Position numbers and translations under genes: made by a program. This document shows positions 37,803 to 48,871 of a DNA stretch of 64,000 bases, piece by piece; position 1 is the stretch's first letter; each line of letters begins with the position of its first letter. Under the pieces are notes generated by a model. The model was not told where the DNA came from and did no database searches. It saw only the letters and a list, made by a program, of their open reading frames with translations. Source of the DNA: Spiribacter halobius (GTDB lineage Bacteria; Pseudomonadota; Gammaproteobacteria; Nitrococcales; Nitrococcaceae); NCBI RefSeq assembly GCF_020883455.1, contig NZ_CP086615.1:1674001-1738000 (forward strand), in the 5' to 3' direction.

Positions 37803-38528
37803 ATGATTCGCCACGCCCTCACCGCCGCGCTGCTCGCCCTGCCCACCCTGGTTGGCGCCCAGTCCGAGGCGGTGGAGACCCGCATCCGCGAGGCCATCAG
37901 CGGCATCAGCCCGGAGACCGTGGTGGAATCGGTGCGCGCGACCCCCGTGGACGGGCTCTATGCGGTCCGCCTGGAGGGCACGGTGATCTACGTCACCGGC
38001 GACGGCCGCTACCTGCTGCAGGGGGAGCTTATCGATCTGGAGACGCGGCGTTCCCTGACCGAGGACGCACGCCGCGACACCCGGCTCGAGCGCCTGGCGG
38101 AGATTCCGGAATCGGCGATGATCGTCTACGAGCCGGAGGGCGGTGCGGAACACTCGGTGACGGTGTTCACCGACATCGACTGCCCGTACTGCCAGCGCAT
38201 GCACGCGCAGCTGGACGGCTATCTGGAGCGCGGCATCGGTATCCGTTACCTGCTCATGCCACGCGCCGGCCGGGACTCCGCCTCCTACGACAAGGCCGTG
38301 GCCGCCTGGTGTGCCGACGACCCGCGCACGGCCCTGACCCGGGCGAAGCGGGGAGAGGCCATCGAGCGCCTGAGCTGCGAGCACCCCGTGGAGGAGCACA
38401 TGGCGCTGGCCCAGGCGTTCGGCGTGCGCGGCACCCCCAGCCTCGTGCTGCCGGACGGCACCATGGTAAGCGGCTACCGCCCGCCCGCTGATCTCGCGGA
38501 GCTTCTGGAGCAGACGGCGGCGCAGTAG
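37803..38528 (+). CDS. dsbC: Thiol:disulfide interchange protein DsbC
   Basis: A 241-residue periplasmic disulfide isomerase. The signal peptide ends near LVGAQ. An N-terminal dimerisation domain (about 20-80) and linker helix precede a thioredoxin fold with active site C127-P-Y-C130 and cis-proline at RGTPS (P212). C170 and C192 would form the structural disulfide seen in E. coli DsbC. The xerD-dsbC order is conserved in gammaproteobacteria. DsbD, its reductant, is not in the window. Confidence 0.95.
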   Translation: MIRHALTAALLALPTLVGAQSEAVETRIREAISGISPETVVESVRATPVDGLYAVRLEGTVIYVTGDGRYLLQGELIDLETRRSLTEDARRDTRLERLAEIPESAMIVYEPEGGAEHSVTVFTDIDCPYCQRMHAQLDGYLERGIGIRYLLMPRAGRDSASYDKAVAAWCADDPRTALTRAKRGEAIERLSCEHPVEEHMALAQAFGVRGTPSLVLPDGTMVSGYRPPADLAELLEQTAAQ

Positions 38529-38558
38529 CCAGGGCGTGGCTTCGCCCCGGCTTAGCCC

Positions 38559-38882
38559 TCAGCGCTCGAGCAGCTCGAGCTTGTTCGGCTTGCCGTCCCA
38601 CTCCTCGGCGTCGGGCGGCGGTTCCTTCATCTCGGTGATCACCGGCCACTGCTGCGCGAGCTCGGCGTTGAGCTCGAGGAAGTGGTGCATCTCCTCGGGC
38701 AGATCGTCTTCGGAGTAGATCGCTTCCGCCGGGCACTCGGGCTCGCAGAGGGTGCAGTCGATGCACTCGTCGGGGTCGATGGCGAGGAAGTTCGGCCCCT
38801 CATGGAAGCAGTCGACGGGGCACACCTCGACGCAGTCGGTGTACTTGCACTTGATGCAGTTCTCGGTGACGACGTAGGTCAT
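38559..38882 (-). CDS. fdxA: 7Fe ferredoxin FdxA
   Basis: A 107-residue ferredoxin of the Azotobacter FdI / Pseudomonas FdxA type. Cysteines at 9, 12, 17, 21, 25, 40, 43, 46 and 50 provide one [3Fe-4S] and one [4Fe-4S] site ([20 protein letters not shown] and [12 protein letters not shown]). The acidic C-terminal extension to residue 107 is typical. In many proteobacteria fdxA lies beside mutS, as here (266 bp away, same strand); its electron partners are not defined. I see no further gene in the gap between them. Confidence 0.95.
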   Translation of the reverse strand: MTYVVTENCIKCKYTDCVEVCPVDCFHEGPNFLAIDPDECIDCTLCEPECPAEAIYSEDDLPEEMHHFLELNAELAQQWPVITEMKEPPPDAEEWDGKPNKLELLER

Positions 38883-39148
38883 CGCTGTCTCCGCTCGGGG
38901 ATCGCTGGTGGGGAGATGCTAGGCAGGCCCGCACCCCCCATCAACCTACAGCCGGGCAGGGAATCCCGGGCAAAGGCCCGATTGCCGCCGTAGGTCGTGC
39001 GCGGCGCAGCCGCGTGCGACGTTCCCGTGTGATCCGCGGCACCGCGGTGCATCCCGGTTCGGTGCCGGGGCGCTGGATGGCAGGCGCCGCGCACCAGGAC
39101 CCTTCGGGCACCGGTCGCGATGAGCTGAAATCGTTTCAGAGCAGGGGT

Positions 39149-41716
<2,568 letters not shown>

Positions 41717-41937
41717 GGCCTTGGCTCCGGCTCGGGGATCGACGACGGAGGCGAAGTATACGGGTCCGCAGCGCCGGCCTTCAGCCCCGGGGTGCTTGGC
41801 CGCCTCCTGCGGGTGGGGCAGACTCTGGACCGCATGCGGCGCCACTCGCGTGAGCCGAACGGCGATGGCCTGCGGAGTGGCCGCGAGCAGCTTTCCGCGT
41901 CTCCCCGGGGGGTGCGCGCTGGCTACAGGAGCAGGCG

Positions 41938-42432
41938 ATGACGGCTGATGACGAAGGGCTGGTCGTGCTGGCGCGCGATGCCGGGCAGCGGCTGCGCATG
42001 GCAGGGCTGCGGCTGGTGACCGCCGAGTCGTGCACCGGCGGCTGGATTGCCAAGACGGTGACCGATGTACCCGGCAGCTCGCGCTGGTTCGAGCATGGCC
42101 TGGTGACCTATTCCAATGAAGCGAAGACCCGCCTGCTCGGGGTGGAGCCGGCGCTGTTGAGCGAGCACGGCGCGGTGAGCGACGCCGTCGCCCGGGCCAT
42201 GGCGCGGGGGGCGGTGGCCGGTGCAGCGGACACCGTGGCGGTGGCGGTGACCGGAGTCGCCGGGCCGGAGGGTGGCACGCCCGACAAGCCGGTAGGCCTG
42301 GTCTGGCTTGCCTGGGCGGACGGCGCGGGCCGCGTCGCTAGCTACTGTGGCCGCTTCGAGGGGGATCGTATGGCGGTCAGACGGCAGAGCGTCGTCGCCG
42401 CCCTGCAGGGGTTGTGCACCTTCCTGGACTGA
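41938..42432 (+). CDS. pncC: Nicotinamide-nucleotide amidohydrolase PncC (CinA C-terminal family)
   Basis: A 164-residue single-domain CinA/PncC protein, which deamidates nicotinamide mononucleotide for NAD recycling. [20 protein letters not shown] is the catalytic-site motif with the nucleophilic serine, and [20 protein letters not shown] is conserved. In many gammaproteobacteria this gene directly precedes recA. Here the two are separated by about 7 kb of cyclic-di-GMP-type genes and palindromic elements. Confidence 0.95.
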   Translation: MTADDEGLVVLARDAGQRLRMAGLRLVTAESCTGGWIAKTVTDVPGSSRWFEHGLVTYSNEAKTRLLGVEPALLSEHGAVSDAVARAMARGAVAGAADTVAVAVTGVAGPEGGTPDKPVGLVWLAWADGAGRVASYCGRFEGDRMAVRRQSVVAALQGLCTFLD

Positions 42433-42442
42433 GTCGGGACAC

Positions 42443-42502
42443 TAGCCCGCATATCTCACCGATCCGCGGCTGCGGACGCGGATCGGTGAGATATGCGGGC
42501 TA
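42443..42502. repeat. 60-bp deleted copy of palindromic element family B
   Basis: Only the two terminal inverted repeats (TAGCCCGCATATCTCACCGA and its complement) and about 15 nt between them remain; the 120-bp centre present in the copies near 28 kb is absent. It lies 10 nt after the pncC stop and can form a near-continuous hairpin that may act as a terminator. Confidence 0.88.
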
Positions 42503-42668
42503 GGGGTTGTGGCCTCAGCCGCCGTGTGCTTGTATGACAAGGGCTTGAGCCGTGGTTCCGGCAAGCTGCATCAGCACAACGCTGTAACCTGCTATTAATG
42601 GAACAATGCCACGCTCGGGCCGACTCGGGGGAATTCGAACAATAATCTCGAATGAGGGGGCCCTTGCG

Positions 42669-44543
42669 GTGGATCCCTTGCAGCGCTACCGCGCACTGCC
42701 GATCGTCGTCGCCGAGGCCGCCGGTGATGAACCGGGCCTTGCGCCCATGCTGGCCCGGGCCGGGTTCCGGGATGTCCGCACGGCGGCGAGCGCCGCTGCG
42801 GTCGAGGCGGCTCTGCGCGAGGCCTGGCTCTCCGGCCGGCAGGACGAGCAGATCGCCCTGGTGGTGATCAGCTCCGGGCTGCTCGGGCGCCTTGACGGCG
42901 AGCGGGCGCAACGCCTCGGCGCCATGGCCGAGGAGGCGGACGCTGCCCTCGTTCTGCTCGGCGGCGATGACCCTGGCGGCCTCGACGGCATGGCGGAAGC
43001 CTGGGCGGCGGGGGTGCGGGAGATCCTCCCGTCGTCCCTGCCTGCCGAGGACACGCTGTCGCGCCTGGCCGCGGTGCTTGCCCATCAGGACGAGGTGCGC
43101 CGCCTGCGCCGGCGCGAGCGCAGCCTGGAGGGCGAGGTCGCCGAGCTGCGGGTGGCGGAGAACCGCCTCCAGCACATGGTCTACCACGACGAGCTCACCG
43201 GCCTCTGGAACCGCCGCCGCCTGAAACAGGCGGTGGAGGTCGCCATCCTGCGCGCCGCGACGCTGCACCGGGAATGCGCCCTGATCCTGCTCGACATGGA
43301 TCGCTTCAAGTTCCTCAATGATCTCGAGGGGCACGAGGCGGGAGATCGCATGCTGGTGGAGGTCGGCCGGCTGCTGCGCCGCCACGCCCGGCCCGGCGAT
43401 ACCGTGGCCCGGGTCGGTTCGGACGAGTTCGTGCTGCTGATGGAAAATACCGCGGGAGACGAAGCGCTGGGGCGGGCCGAGGGGATCCGCGAGGCCCTCG
43501 AGGCCAACCGCTTCCGCTATGGCGAGCGTTACTACCGCACCTGCGCCAGCCTGGGCGTAGTGGACCTGCGCCCGGACGCGCATCATCTCCAGACCGGGGA
43601 GCTGCTGGCGCGGGCCGATCAGGCGTGCTTCGTCGCCAAGGAGCGCGGGCGCAACCAGGTACACCGCTACCAGGAAAGTGATCCGGGTCTGGAGCCGCTG
43701 CGGCGCGACCATCTCTGGGCACCGCGCATCCGCGACGCGCTCGAGCAGGACCGGCTGTTCTTCTGCTACCAGCCCATCGTGCGCATGCTCGACGGCACCG
43801 TCAGCCACTACGAATGCCTTGTGCGCATGCGCGACAGCGAGGGCCGGGTGCACCTGCCGGGGCAGTTCATCCCGGTGGCCGAGCGCACCGGGCTCATTCA
43901 GCAGATCGACATGTGGGCGGTGGACCAGGCCCTGGATCTGCTGGCCTCGCTGCCCGCCGAGCAGTCCCAGGTGTCGATCTCGGTAAACCTGTCCGCCCAC
44001 GCCTTCCGAACCCGGGAGCTGTTCGATCTGATAGTGCGGCGGCTGGAGATGGCCTGGGTCTCACCCACCCGGCTGGTCTTCGAGATCACCGAGACGGCGG
44101 CGATCGAGAACATGGAGCGCTCGCGGGAACTGGTGGCCAGGCTGCGTGCCCTGGGCTGCCGCTTCGCCCTCGACGACTTCGGTTCCGGCTTCAGCACCTT
44201 CAACTATATCAAGCACTTCCCGGTAGATTATCTGAAGCTGGATGGGAGCTTCATCGTCAATATCAACCGCGACCGCACGGACCAGGAGCTGGTGCGGCAC
44301 ATGATTGCCATCGCCCGCAGCCTCGGCAAGCAGACCATTGCGGAGTTCGTCGAGTCCCGGGAGATCCACGACACTCTGCGCGAGCTCGGCGTCGACTATG
44401 TCCAGGGGCACTACCTCGGGGTGGCCGCGGAGACGATGGAGGCGCCGACGCCCCATGCCGCCGTGCGCCAGGGGGCCATGAGCAGCCTGTTCCGGGCGCC
44501 GGCCCCCCTTCCGCGAACCTTCGACAGCGACGAGGGACACTAA
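42669..44543 (+). CDS. Receiver-like GGDEF-EAL protein
   Basis: About 624 residues: a degenerate receiver-like domain (about 8-135), a coiled linker, a GGDEF domain (about 165-325) and an EAL domain (about 350-590). The GGDEF signature is changed to GSDEF (RVGSDEFVLL), so cyclase activity is doubtful. The EAL motif reads ECL, retaining the glutamate, and other phosphodiesterase residues are present (SVNLSAHAF, ITETAAI, LDDFGSGFS, DYLKLDGSF, AEFVES). It is therefore probably a cyclic-di-GMP phosphodiesterase with a regulatory GGDEF domain. The GTG at 42669 has a GAGGGGG site; an ATG at 42606 has none. The stop TAA is formed by the adjacent palindromic element. Confidence 0.85.
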   Translation: MDPLQRYRALPIVVAEAAGDEPGLAPMLARAGFRDVRTAASAAAVEAALREAWLSGRQDEQIALVVISSGLLGRLDGERAQRLGAMAEEADAALVLLGGDDPGGLDGMAEAWAAGVREILPSSLPAEDTLSRLAAVLAHQDEVRRLRRRERSLEGEVAELRVAENRLQHMVYHDELTGLWNRRRLKQAVEVAILRAATLHRECALILLDMDRFKFLNDLEGHEAGDRMLVEVGRLLRRHARPGDTVARVGSDEFVLLMENTAGDEALGRAEGIREALEANRFRYGERYYRTCASLGVVDLRPDAHHLQTGELLARADQACFVAKERGRNQVHRYQESDPGLEPLRRDHLWAPRIRDALEQDRLFFCYQPIVRMLDGTVSHYECLVRMRDSEGRVHLPGQFIPVAERTGLIQQIDMWAVDQALDLLASLPAEQSQVSISVNLSAHAFRTRELFDLIVRRLEMAWVSPTRLVFEITETAAIENMERSRELVARLRALGCRFALDDFGSGFSTFNYIKHFPVDYLKLDGSFIVNINRDRTDQELVRHMIAIARSLGKQTIAEFVESREIHDTLRELGVDYVQGHYLGVAAETMEAPTPHAAVRQGAMSSLFRAPAPLPRTFDSDEGH

Positions 44544-44601
44544 GCCCGAATATCTGACCGACGCGCGCCCGCCGCCGCGAATCGGTGAGATACGCGGGCT
44601 A
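44541..44601. repeat. 61-bp degenerate copy of palindromic element family B
   Basis: The right end (ATCGGTGAGATACGCGGGCTA) matches the family with one change and the left end (TAAGCCCGAATATCTGACCG) with several. It exactly fills the gap between convergent genes. Its left TAA is the stop of the GGDEF-EAL gene, and the CTA at its right end is the stop (TAG) of the FlhG-like gene. Confidence 0.8.
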
Positions 44602-46293
44602 CCCCGACGGGTGGGGCGGGGTGTCGTCATCCGCGGGCTCGGCGCCCGTAGAACCGGCCCTCAGCTTCCCCTCGAGGGATTCGCAGCTCTCGACCAGCGC
44701 GGCCATGGCGGCGGCATCCCGCTCCAAGGCAGCCCGGCGCGCGGCCAGCGCGCCCCGAAGCTCGCCCAGTTCCCGACGCAGGGCCTCGCGGTCCGCGGTC
44801 AGTGGCGGATCGCCGCGGCGCTGGTGGGCCGCATCCAGGGCGCGCACCAGCGCAACCCCGTCCTCCGCCTGCCACTCCCGATGCTCCGGCAGCGCGCGCA
44901 GCCAGCGCAGCAACAGCCGCCGGGCCATGGCGGGGCGCCCGGCCAGGGTGTCGGTCAACCGCTCCAGCAGCGCCGTGAGCGTGTCGTCGCCGAGGGCCGC
45001 GAGCCGCTCGGCGAGGGCCTCCGGCGTGGGCGTCTCGTCGTCCGGGATGGCCCCGTAACGCTGGCGATAGCTCGCCCGCAGGGTCGCCAGCATCTCGCGA
45101 TGATGCTCGCGCGGCAGCTGCTCGTGCAGTAGCGCGCCGTAGATGAGGTTCTTCAGATCAGTGGCGCGGCGGCGAAAGCGTGCGCCGAAGGCGCGCTCGG
45201 CCGTTGCAAACAGCCGCCGCGCATCGCTCTCCTCGAGCTCCGGATCGGCGAGGGTCCGCTCTACCGCGTCCGCCAGGCCCTGCACATCCGCCGGTGGTGC
45301 GGGGGCTTCGCGCAGGGCGCGGGGCGCGGTGACCACGGTGGCGGGCTCGGCCCTGGCGGCGGATGCCGGCGTCGGTGCCGCCGCGGGCTGCGCGTCATCG
45401 GGGCTCGCTGCGAATGTCTCGCCGGACTCGTCCCCGCGGCTCCGGTCCGTGAGGTCACCGGTCCAGGACTGCCAGAAGGCGGCGAAGCCACCGCGGCCGC
45501 TCGCCGGCGGGAACTGCCGCTGCAGAGTGGCGGCCAGCTGCAGGATCTGCCGTGCGGCGGGCGCCTGGGGGCTGCTCAGCAGCAGCGGCTGCTGGCGCAG
45601 GACGGCGGAGGTCACCGCGCGGTCCATGCCGATGTGGCCGAGGTAGTCTAGGGTCAGCCCCAGATGGCGCTGGGAAGCGGCATCGAAGCGGCGGAACAGG
45701 CGGTCGCCTTCCTGCTCGGCGGGGAGCATGTTCACCATGACGCTGATGCGCCCCGCGTACTCGCGGCGACGCAGCGTCTTCAGCAGCGTGAAGGCGTCGG
45801 TGAGGGAGGTCGGCTCGGTGGTGATGGTCAGCAGGACGGCGTCGCAGGCCTGCAGGAAGCTCAGCGTGCCCGCGCCGATGCCGGCGGGCGTGTCCACGAT
45901 GAGATAGTCGAACTGCCGCTCGAGGGTCTCGAGCTCGGCGGCGATGCGCGCCCGGTCGCCGGCGTCGGCGCGCCGGCCAAGGCGCTCCAGGCCCGAGGCC
46001 GCGGGCACGATGCGCAGACCCTCGGGCGCCTCCAGCAGGACCTCCGCGAGCGTGGCCTCGCCGCTAATCACGTCTTCCAGCGTCCGCTCCGGGCGCAGAC
46101 CGAGCAGGATATTGACGTTGGCCAGGCCCATGTCCGCGTCCAGCAGGCAGACGCGGCTGCCGCCGCGCGCCAGGGCGATGGCCAGATTGGTCGCCAGGCT
46201 GGTCTTGCCAACGCCGCCCTTGCCGCTGGTCACGGCCAGCGTGGTGGCAGCGCCCCCCGCCGCGTCTGATTCCGTGATCACCCCGCCCCCCAT
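44599..46293 (-). CDS. FlhG/MinD-family ATPase with long C-terminal extension
   Basis: About 564 residues. The first 250 are a ParA/MinD ATPase of the FlhG (FleN) type: deviant Walker A AVTSGKGGVGKTSLATNLAI, switch I LLDADMGLANVNILLG, and DYLIVDTPAGIG. FlhG proteins normally end near 280-300 residues. Here an Ala/Pro-rich linker (about 290-350) is followed by about 200 residues of mainly helical, charged sequence (DLKNLIYGALLHEQLPREHH, LTDTLAGRPAMARRLLLRWL) and a C-terminal coiled coil (REALRRELGELRGALAARRA). I do not recognise the extension. Neighbouring cyclic-di-GMP genes suggest a role in polar placement of flagella or pili, or in signalling. The start at 46293 is preferred over 46368. 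Confidence 0.8.
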   Translation of the reverse strand: MGGGVITESDAAGGAATTLAVTSGKGGVGKTSLATNLAIALARGGSRVCLLDADMGLANVNILLGLRPERTLEDVISGEATLAEVLLEAPEGLRIVPAASGLERLGRRADAGDRARIAAELETLERQFDYLIVDTPAGIGAGTLSFLQACDAVLLTITTEPTSLTDAFTLLKTLRRREYAGRISVMVNMLPAEQEGDRLFRRFDAASQRHLGLTLDYLGHIGMDRAVTSAVLRQQPLLLSSPQAPAARQILQLAATLQRQFPPASGRGGFAAFWQSWTGDLTDRSRGDESGETFAASPDDAQPAAAPTPASAARAEPATVVTAPRALREAPAPPADVQGLADAVERTLADPELEESDARRLFATAERAFGARFRRRATDLKNLIYGALLHEQLPREHHREMLATLRASYRQRYGAIPDDETPTPEALAERLAALGDDTLTALLERLTDTLAGRPAMARRLLLRWLRALPEHREWQAEDGVALVRALDAAHQRRGDPPLTADREALRRELGELRGALAARRAALERDAAAMAALVESCESLEGKLRAGSTGAEPADDDTPPHPSG

Positions 46294-46404
46294 CTGTCCA
46301 CCGGAATACGCGAATTTTTCCTGATTTTGTGACACAGCATACACATAGGGCGCCAGACGTGATATCACTGCGCGAACTTGGCTGCCAGGTGTGAGGGGTC
46401 ACGG

Positions 46405-47706
46405 GTGGCGGACTATGAGGCGCGGCTGCCAAAGCGTGCGCTCGATCTGCTGGAGCGGGCTGGAGAGCCCGTCGGCGGCGAGCTTGCGCGGGCGCGCTTG
46501 CGCGCCCTGCTGGAGGAGCTCTGCGAGGCGGAGGTGAGCCGGAGCGCCGCCTGGGCGGGCTTCACCGCGGACCTGCTGCAACGCCTGCGGGACAGCGGTG
46601 CCCCCGAGGGCGGGCGCTACCGGGTGTTGGCCGAGCAGCTCGGGGAGGATCTCTCGCCGGGGGAAATCCACGCCCTGCGTGCTCTCCTGCCCGCGAGCGA
46701 CGCCGAATGCCCCCTGAGCAGCGAAGAGCCGGCGGCCGACGCCGAGCCCGAGACCGAGACCGCCGCCGCGGCCGACGGTAGCGCGGACGCCCGTGCCGAC
46801 GCCGATGCCGGTGAGGCGCACGAGGCCGCGGACCCGAATGCGGTCTACCGCCACCAGCTCGAAACCCGTACCCGGGATCTGGATGCCCTGCAGCGGCAGC
46901 TGGGGCGGGACGCCGCCGAGACCCTCCGCCGCAACCGTGAGGCAGGCGCCCTGCTGGAGTCGCTCATGGCGCGACTCGAGCTCGCGGCCGACATCCCGGA
47001 GGTGATGCGGGCGGATCCCTCCCTCAGCGAGGAGATCCGGCGTATCGCCGAGGCCCACGAGGCCCTGGGCCATCAGCTGGAGGCCACGGTGCGCTCGGTG
47101 GAGTCCATCGCCTCGGACAACCGCCGGCTGCAGGCGGAGCTGCGCCGCGTCCGCACCCTGAGCCTGACCGACGAGGGCACCGATCTGCCCAATCGCCGTG
47201 CCTTCTTCCGCCAGCTGCGCGCCGAGGCCGCACGCGTCCAGCGCGCAGGCGAGCGCTTCTCGCTCGCCATGCTCGACCTCGACCACTTCAAGCCCATCAA
47301 CGACCGCTACGGGCACGCCGCCGGGGATCTCGTGCTGCGCGCCTATGCCGAGCAGGTGCTCTCCGTGTTCCGCGCCCACGACCTGGTGGCCCGCTACGGG
47401 GGCGAGGAGTTCGCCGTGCTGCTGCCGGGGACCACCCTCGACGGGGCTCAGCGTGCCCTCGGCAAGGTGCGCGAGCAGGCCCGCGGGCTGCACGTCACCT
47501 GGAAGGGCGAGACCATCCCCGTGCCGACCTTCTCCGCCGGCATTGCCGAGTTCGTGCCGGGCGAGCAGCCGGAGCTGGTCATCCAGCGCGCGGACCGGGC
47601 GCTTTACAAGGCGAAGCGCAACGGCCGCGACCGCACCGAGCTGGCCGTGCAGCAGTCGCCGCCGGGCGAGGCCGACGCCGCCGCACAGCGCGGAGCAGGG
47701 CGGTGA
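46405..47706 (+). CDS. Diguanylate cyclase (GGDEF) with novel N-terminal region
   Basis: About 433 residues with a GTG start and a GAGGGG site. The C-terminal GGDEF domain (about 265-415) is intact: LSLTDEGTDLPNRRAFF, LDLDHFKPINDRYGHAAGD and ARYGGEEFAVLLPG, so cyclic-di-GMP synthesis is likely. No I-site RxxD directly precedes the motif. The N-terminus has a helical region (about 1-100), an acidic low-complexity linker (EEPAADAEPETETAAAADGS) and a coiled coil (about 145-260). Neither a transmembrane segment nor a known sensor domain is visible. It is divergent from the FlhG-like gene and followed by the HDOD gene. Confidence 0.9.
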   Translation: MADYEARLPKRALDLLERAGEPVGGELARARLRALLEELCEAEVSRSAAWAGFTADLLQRLRDSGAPEGGRYRVLAEQLGEDLSPGEIHALRALLPASDAECPLSSEEPAADAEPETETAAAADGSADARADADAGEAHEAADPNAVYRHQLETRTRDLDALQRQLGRDAAETLRRNREAGALLESLMARLELAADIPEVMRADPSLSEEIRRIAEAHEALGHQLEATVRSVESIASDNRRLQAELRRVRTLSLTDEGTDLPNRRAFFRQLRAEAARVQRAGERFSLAMLDLDHFKPINDRYGHAAGDLVLRAYAEQVLSVFRAHDLVARYGGEEFAVLLPGTTLDGAQRALGKVREQARGLHVTWKGETIPVPTFSAGIAEFVPGEQPELVIQRADRALYKAKRNGRDRTELAVQQSPPGEADAAAQRGAGR

Positions 47707-47748
47707 GCGTGCCCACGCGACACTCGGCGCTGGCGGGCAGCTGAGCCC

Positions 47749-48609
47749 ATGCAGCCTCTGGCCCTGACGCCGCGGGACATCGTCCTCGCCGCTCCCGACC
47801 TGGCCTCGCCGCCGGAGGTCTACCGGCGCCTGACCGAGGTGCTGGAGCAGGGTGACTGGGATCTGCCGCAACTGGCGCGGGTGGTGGAGTCGGATCCCGG
47901 GGTGACCGCCCGGCTGCTGAAGCTCGTCAACAGCCCCTATTTCGGGATGCCACGGCGGGTGAGCTCGGTGGCGGACGCCGTCGGCGTCCTCGGCGCCAAC
48001 GCACTCCGCAGCCTGGTGCTCGCCAGCACGGTGATGGAGCGCTACCGCGGCGTTCCGGAAGAGCTGCTGGACGTCCGCGCCTTCTGGCGCCGGTCTCTGC
48101 GCGTGGCGGTGACGGCAAGCCTGCTCGCCGAGGCAGCGCCGCGGGCGGTTGAGCGCCAGGAGCTGCTCCTCGGCGGCCTGCTCCACGATATCGGCGGGAT
48201 GCTGCTCTGCCTCACGGTGCCGGAGGCGGTGCGGGAGGCCCTGCTGGAAGATCCCGATGTAGCCAGCTCCGGCGCCCTGGAGCGGGTCGTGCTGGGGAGC
48301 CCCCGACAGGCCCTGGGCGAGGCCCTGCTGGAGCACTGGCGGCTGCCGCCGCGGATCGTCGCCGCGGTGGCCTGGCACCCGCAGCCGGCACAGGCACCGC
48401 AGGCCGCTCTCCTGGTCGCCCTGACCTCCCTGGCGGTGGCCGGCGCCGCCGCTCTCGCCGAGGGCGAGGGCCCGCTGACGGATCCCGCGGACCCGCGCTG
48501 GGCGCTCGCCGGTGTGTCACCGCTCCCCGCCGAGGCGCTGGCCGAGGCCGCGGATTCGGCCTATCGCTCGACGCTTGCGCTGTTTGAGGGAACCGCCGGC
48601 GCGTACTAA
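47749..48609 (+). CDS. HDOD domain protein
   Basis: A 286-residue single-domain HDOD protein (residues about 15-210): LPQLARVVESDPGVTARLLK, LVNSPYFGMPRRVSSVADAV, LGANALRSLVLASTVM and LGGLLHDIGGMLLCLTVP are the family motifs. HDOD proteins are signalling scaffolds related to HD phosphohydrolases but usually lacking catalysis; several interact with diguanylate cyclases in control of motility. It lies 42 nt after the GGDEF gene on the same strand, so both are probably one operon. Its stop codon TAA lies within the left arm of a palindromic element. Confidence 0.88.
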   Translation: MQPLALTPRDIVLAAPDLASPPEVYRRLTEVLEQGDWDLPQLARVVESDPGVTARLLKLVNSPYFGMPRRVSSVADAVGVLGANALRSLVLASTVMERYRGVPEELLDVRAFWRRSLRVAVTASLLAEAAPRAVERQELLLGGLLHDIGGMLLCLTVPEAVREALLEDPDVASSGALERVVLGSPRQALGEALLEHWRLPPRIVAAVAWHPQPAQAPQAALLVALTSLAVAGAAALAEGEGPLTDPADPRWALAGVSPLPAEALAEAADSAYRSTLALFEGTAGAY

Positions 48610-48870
48610 TCCTATCGAAAGTATTGTCAGGTCTCAGAGCCCCGGAGCGGGCCGGCGGCAAGGCGCGGGAGCGCCGGCGTGGTGATTCCACGTCAAGCGA
48701 GCGCAACGCCGCCGCCGGCCCGCTCCGGGGCTCCCGTAGGGCGGGCCTGTGCGCCGCGGCGGACTGCGTTGCTCGCCGCTTATGTAGCTCGGCTACACCG
48801 CGCGCCTCGCGCCTTGCCGCCGCGGCGCACAGGCCCGCTGAGACCTGACAATACTTTCGATAGGATTAGT
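48605..48870. repeat. 266-bp element with 33-bp perfect terminal inverted repeats (family C)
   Basis: Arms 48605-48637 and 48838-48870 are perfect reverse complements beginning ACTAATCCTATCGAAAG. Between them are two further hairpins: AGCCCCGGAGCGGGCCGGCG paired around 48638-48733, and GCGGGCCTGTGCGCCGCGG paired around 48740-48838. Each hairpin has a core with CAAGGCGCG and GAGC(G)CAACGC, shared with family B. The left arm contains the HDOD stop codon, and thpR starts 2 bp after the right arm. It may be two older repeats captured inside a third. Confidence 0.9.
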
Positions 48871-48871
48871 T

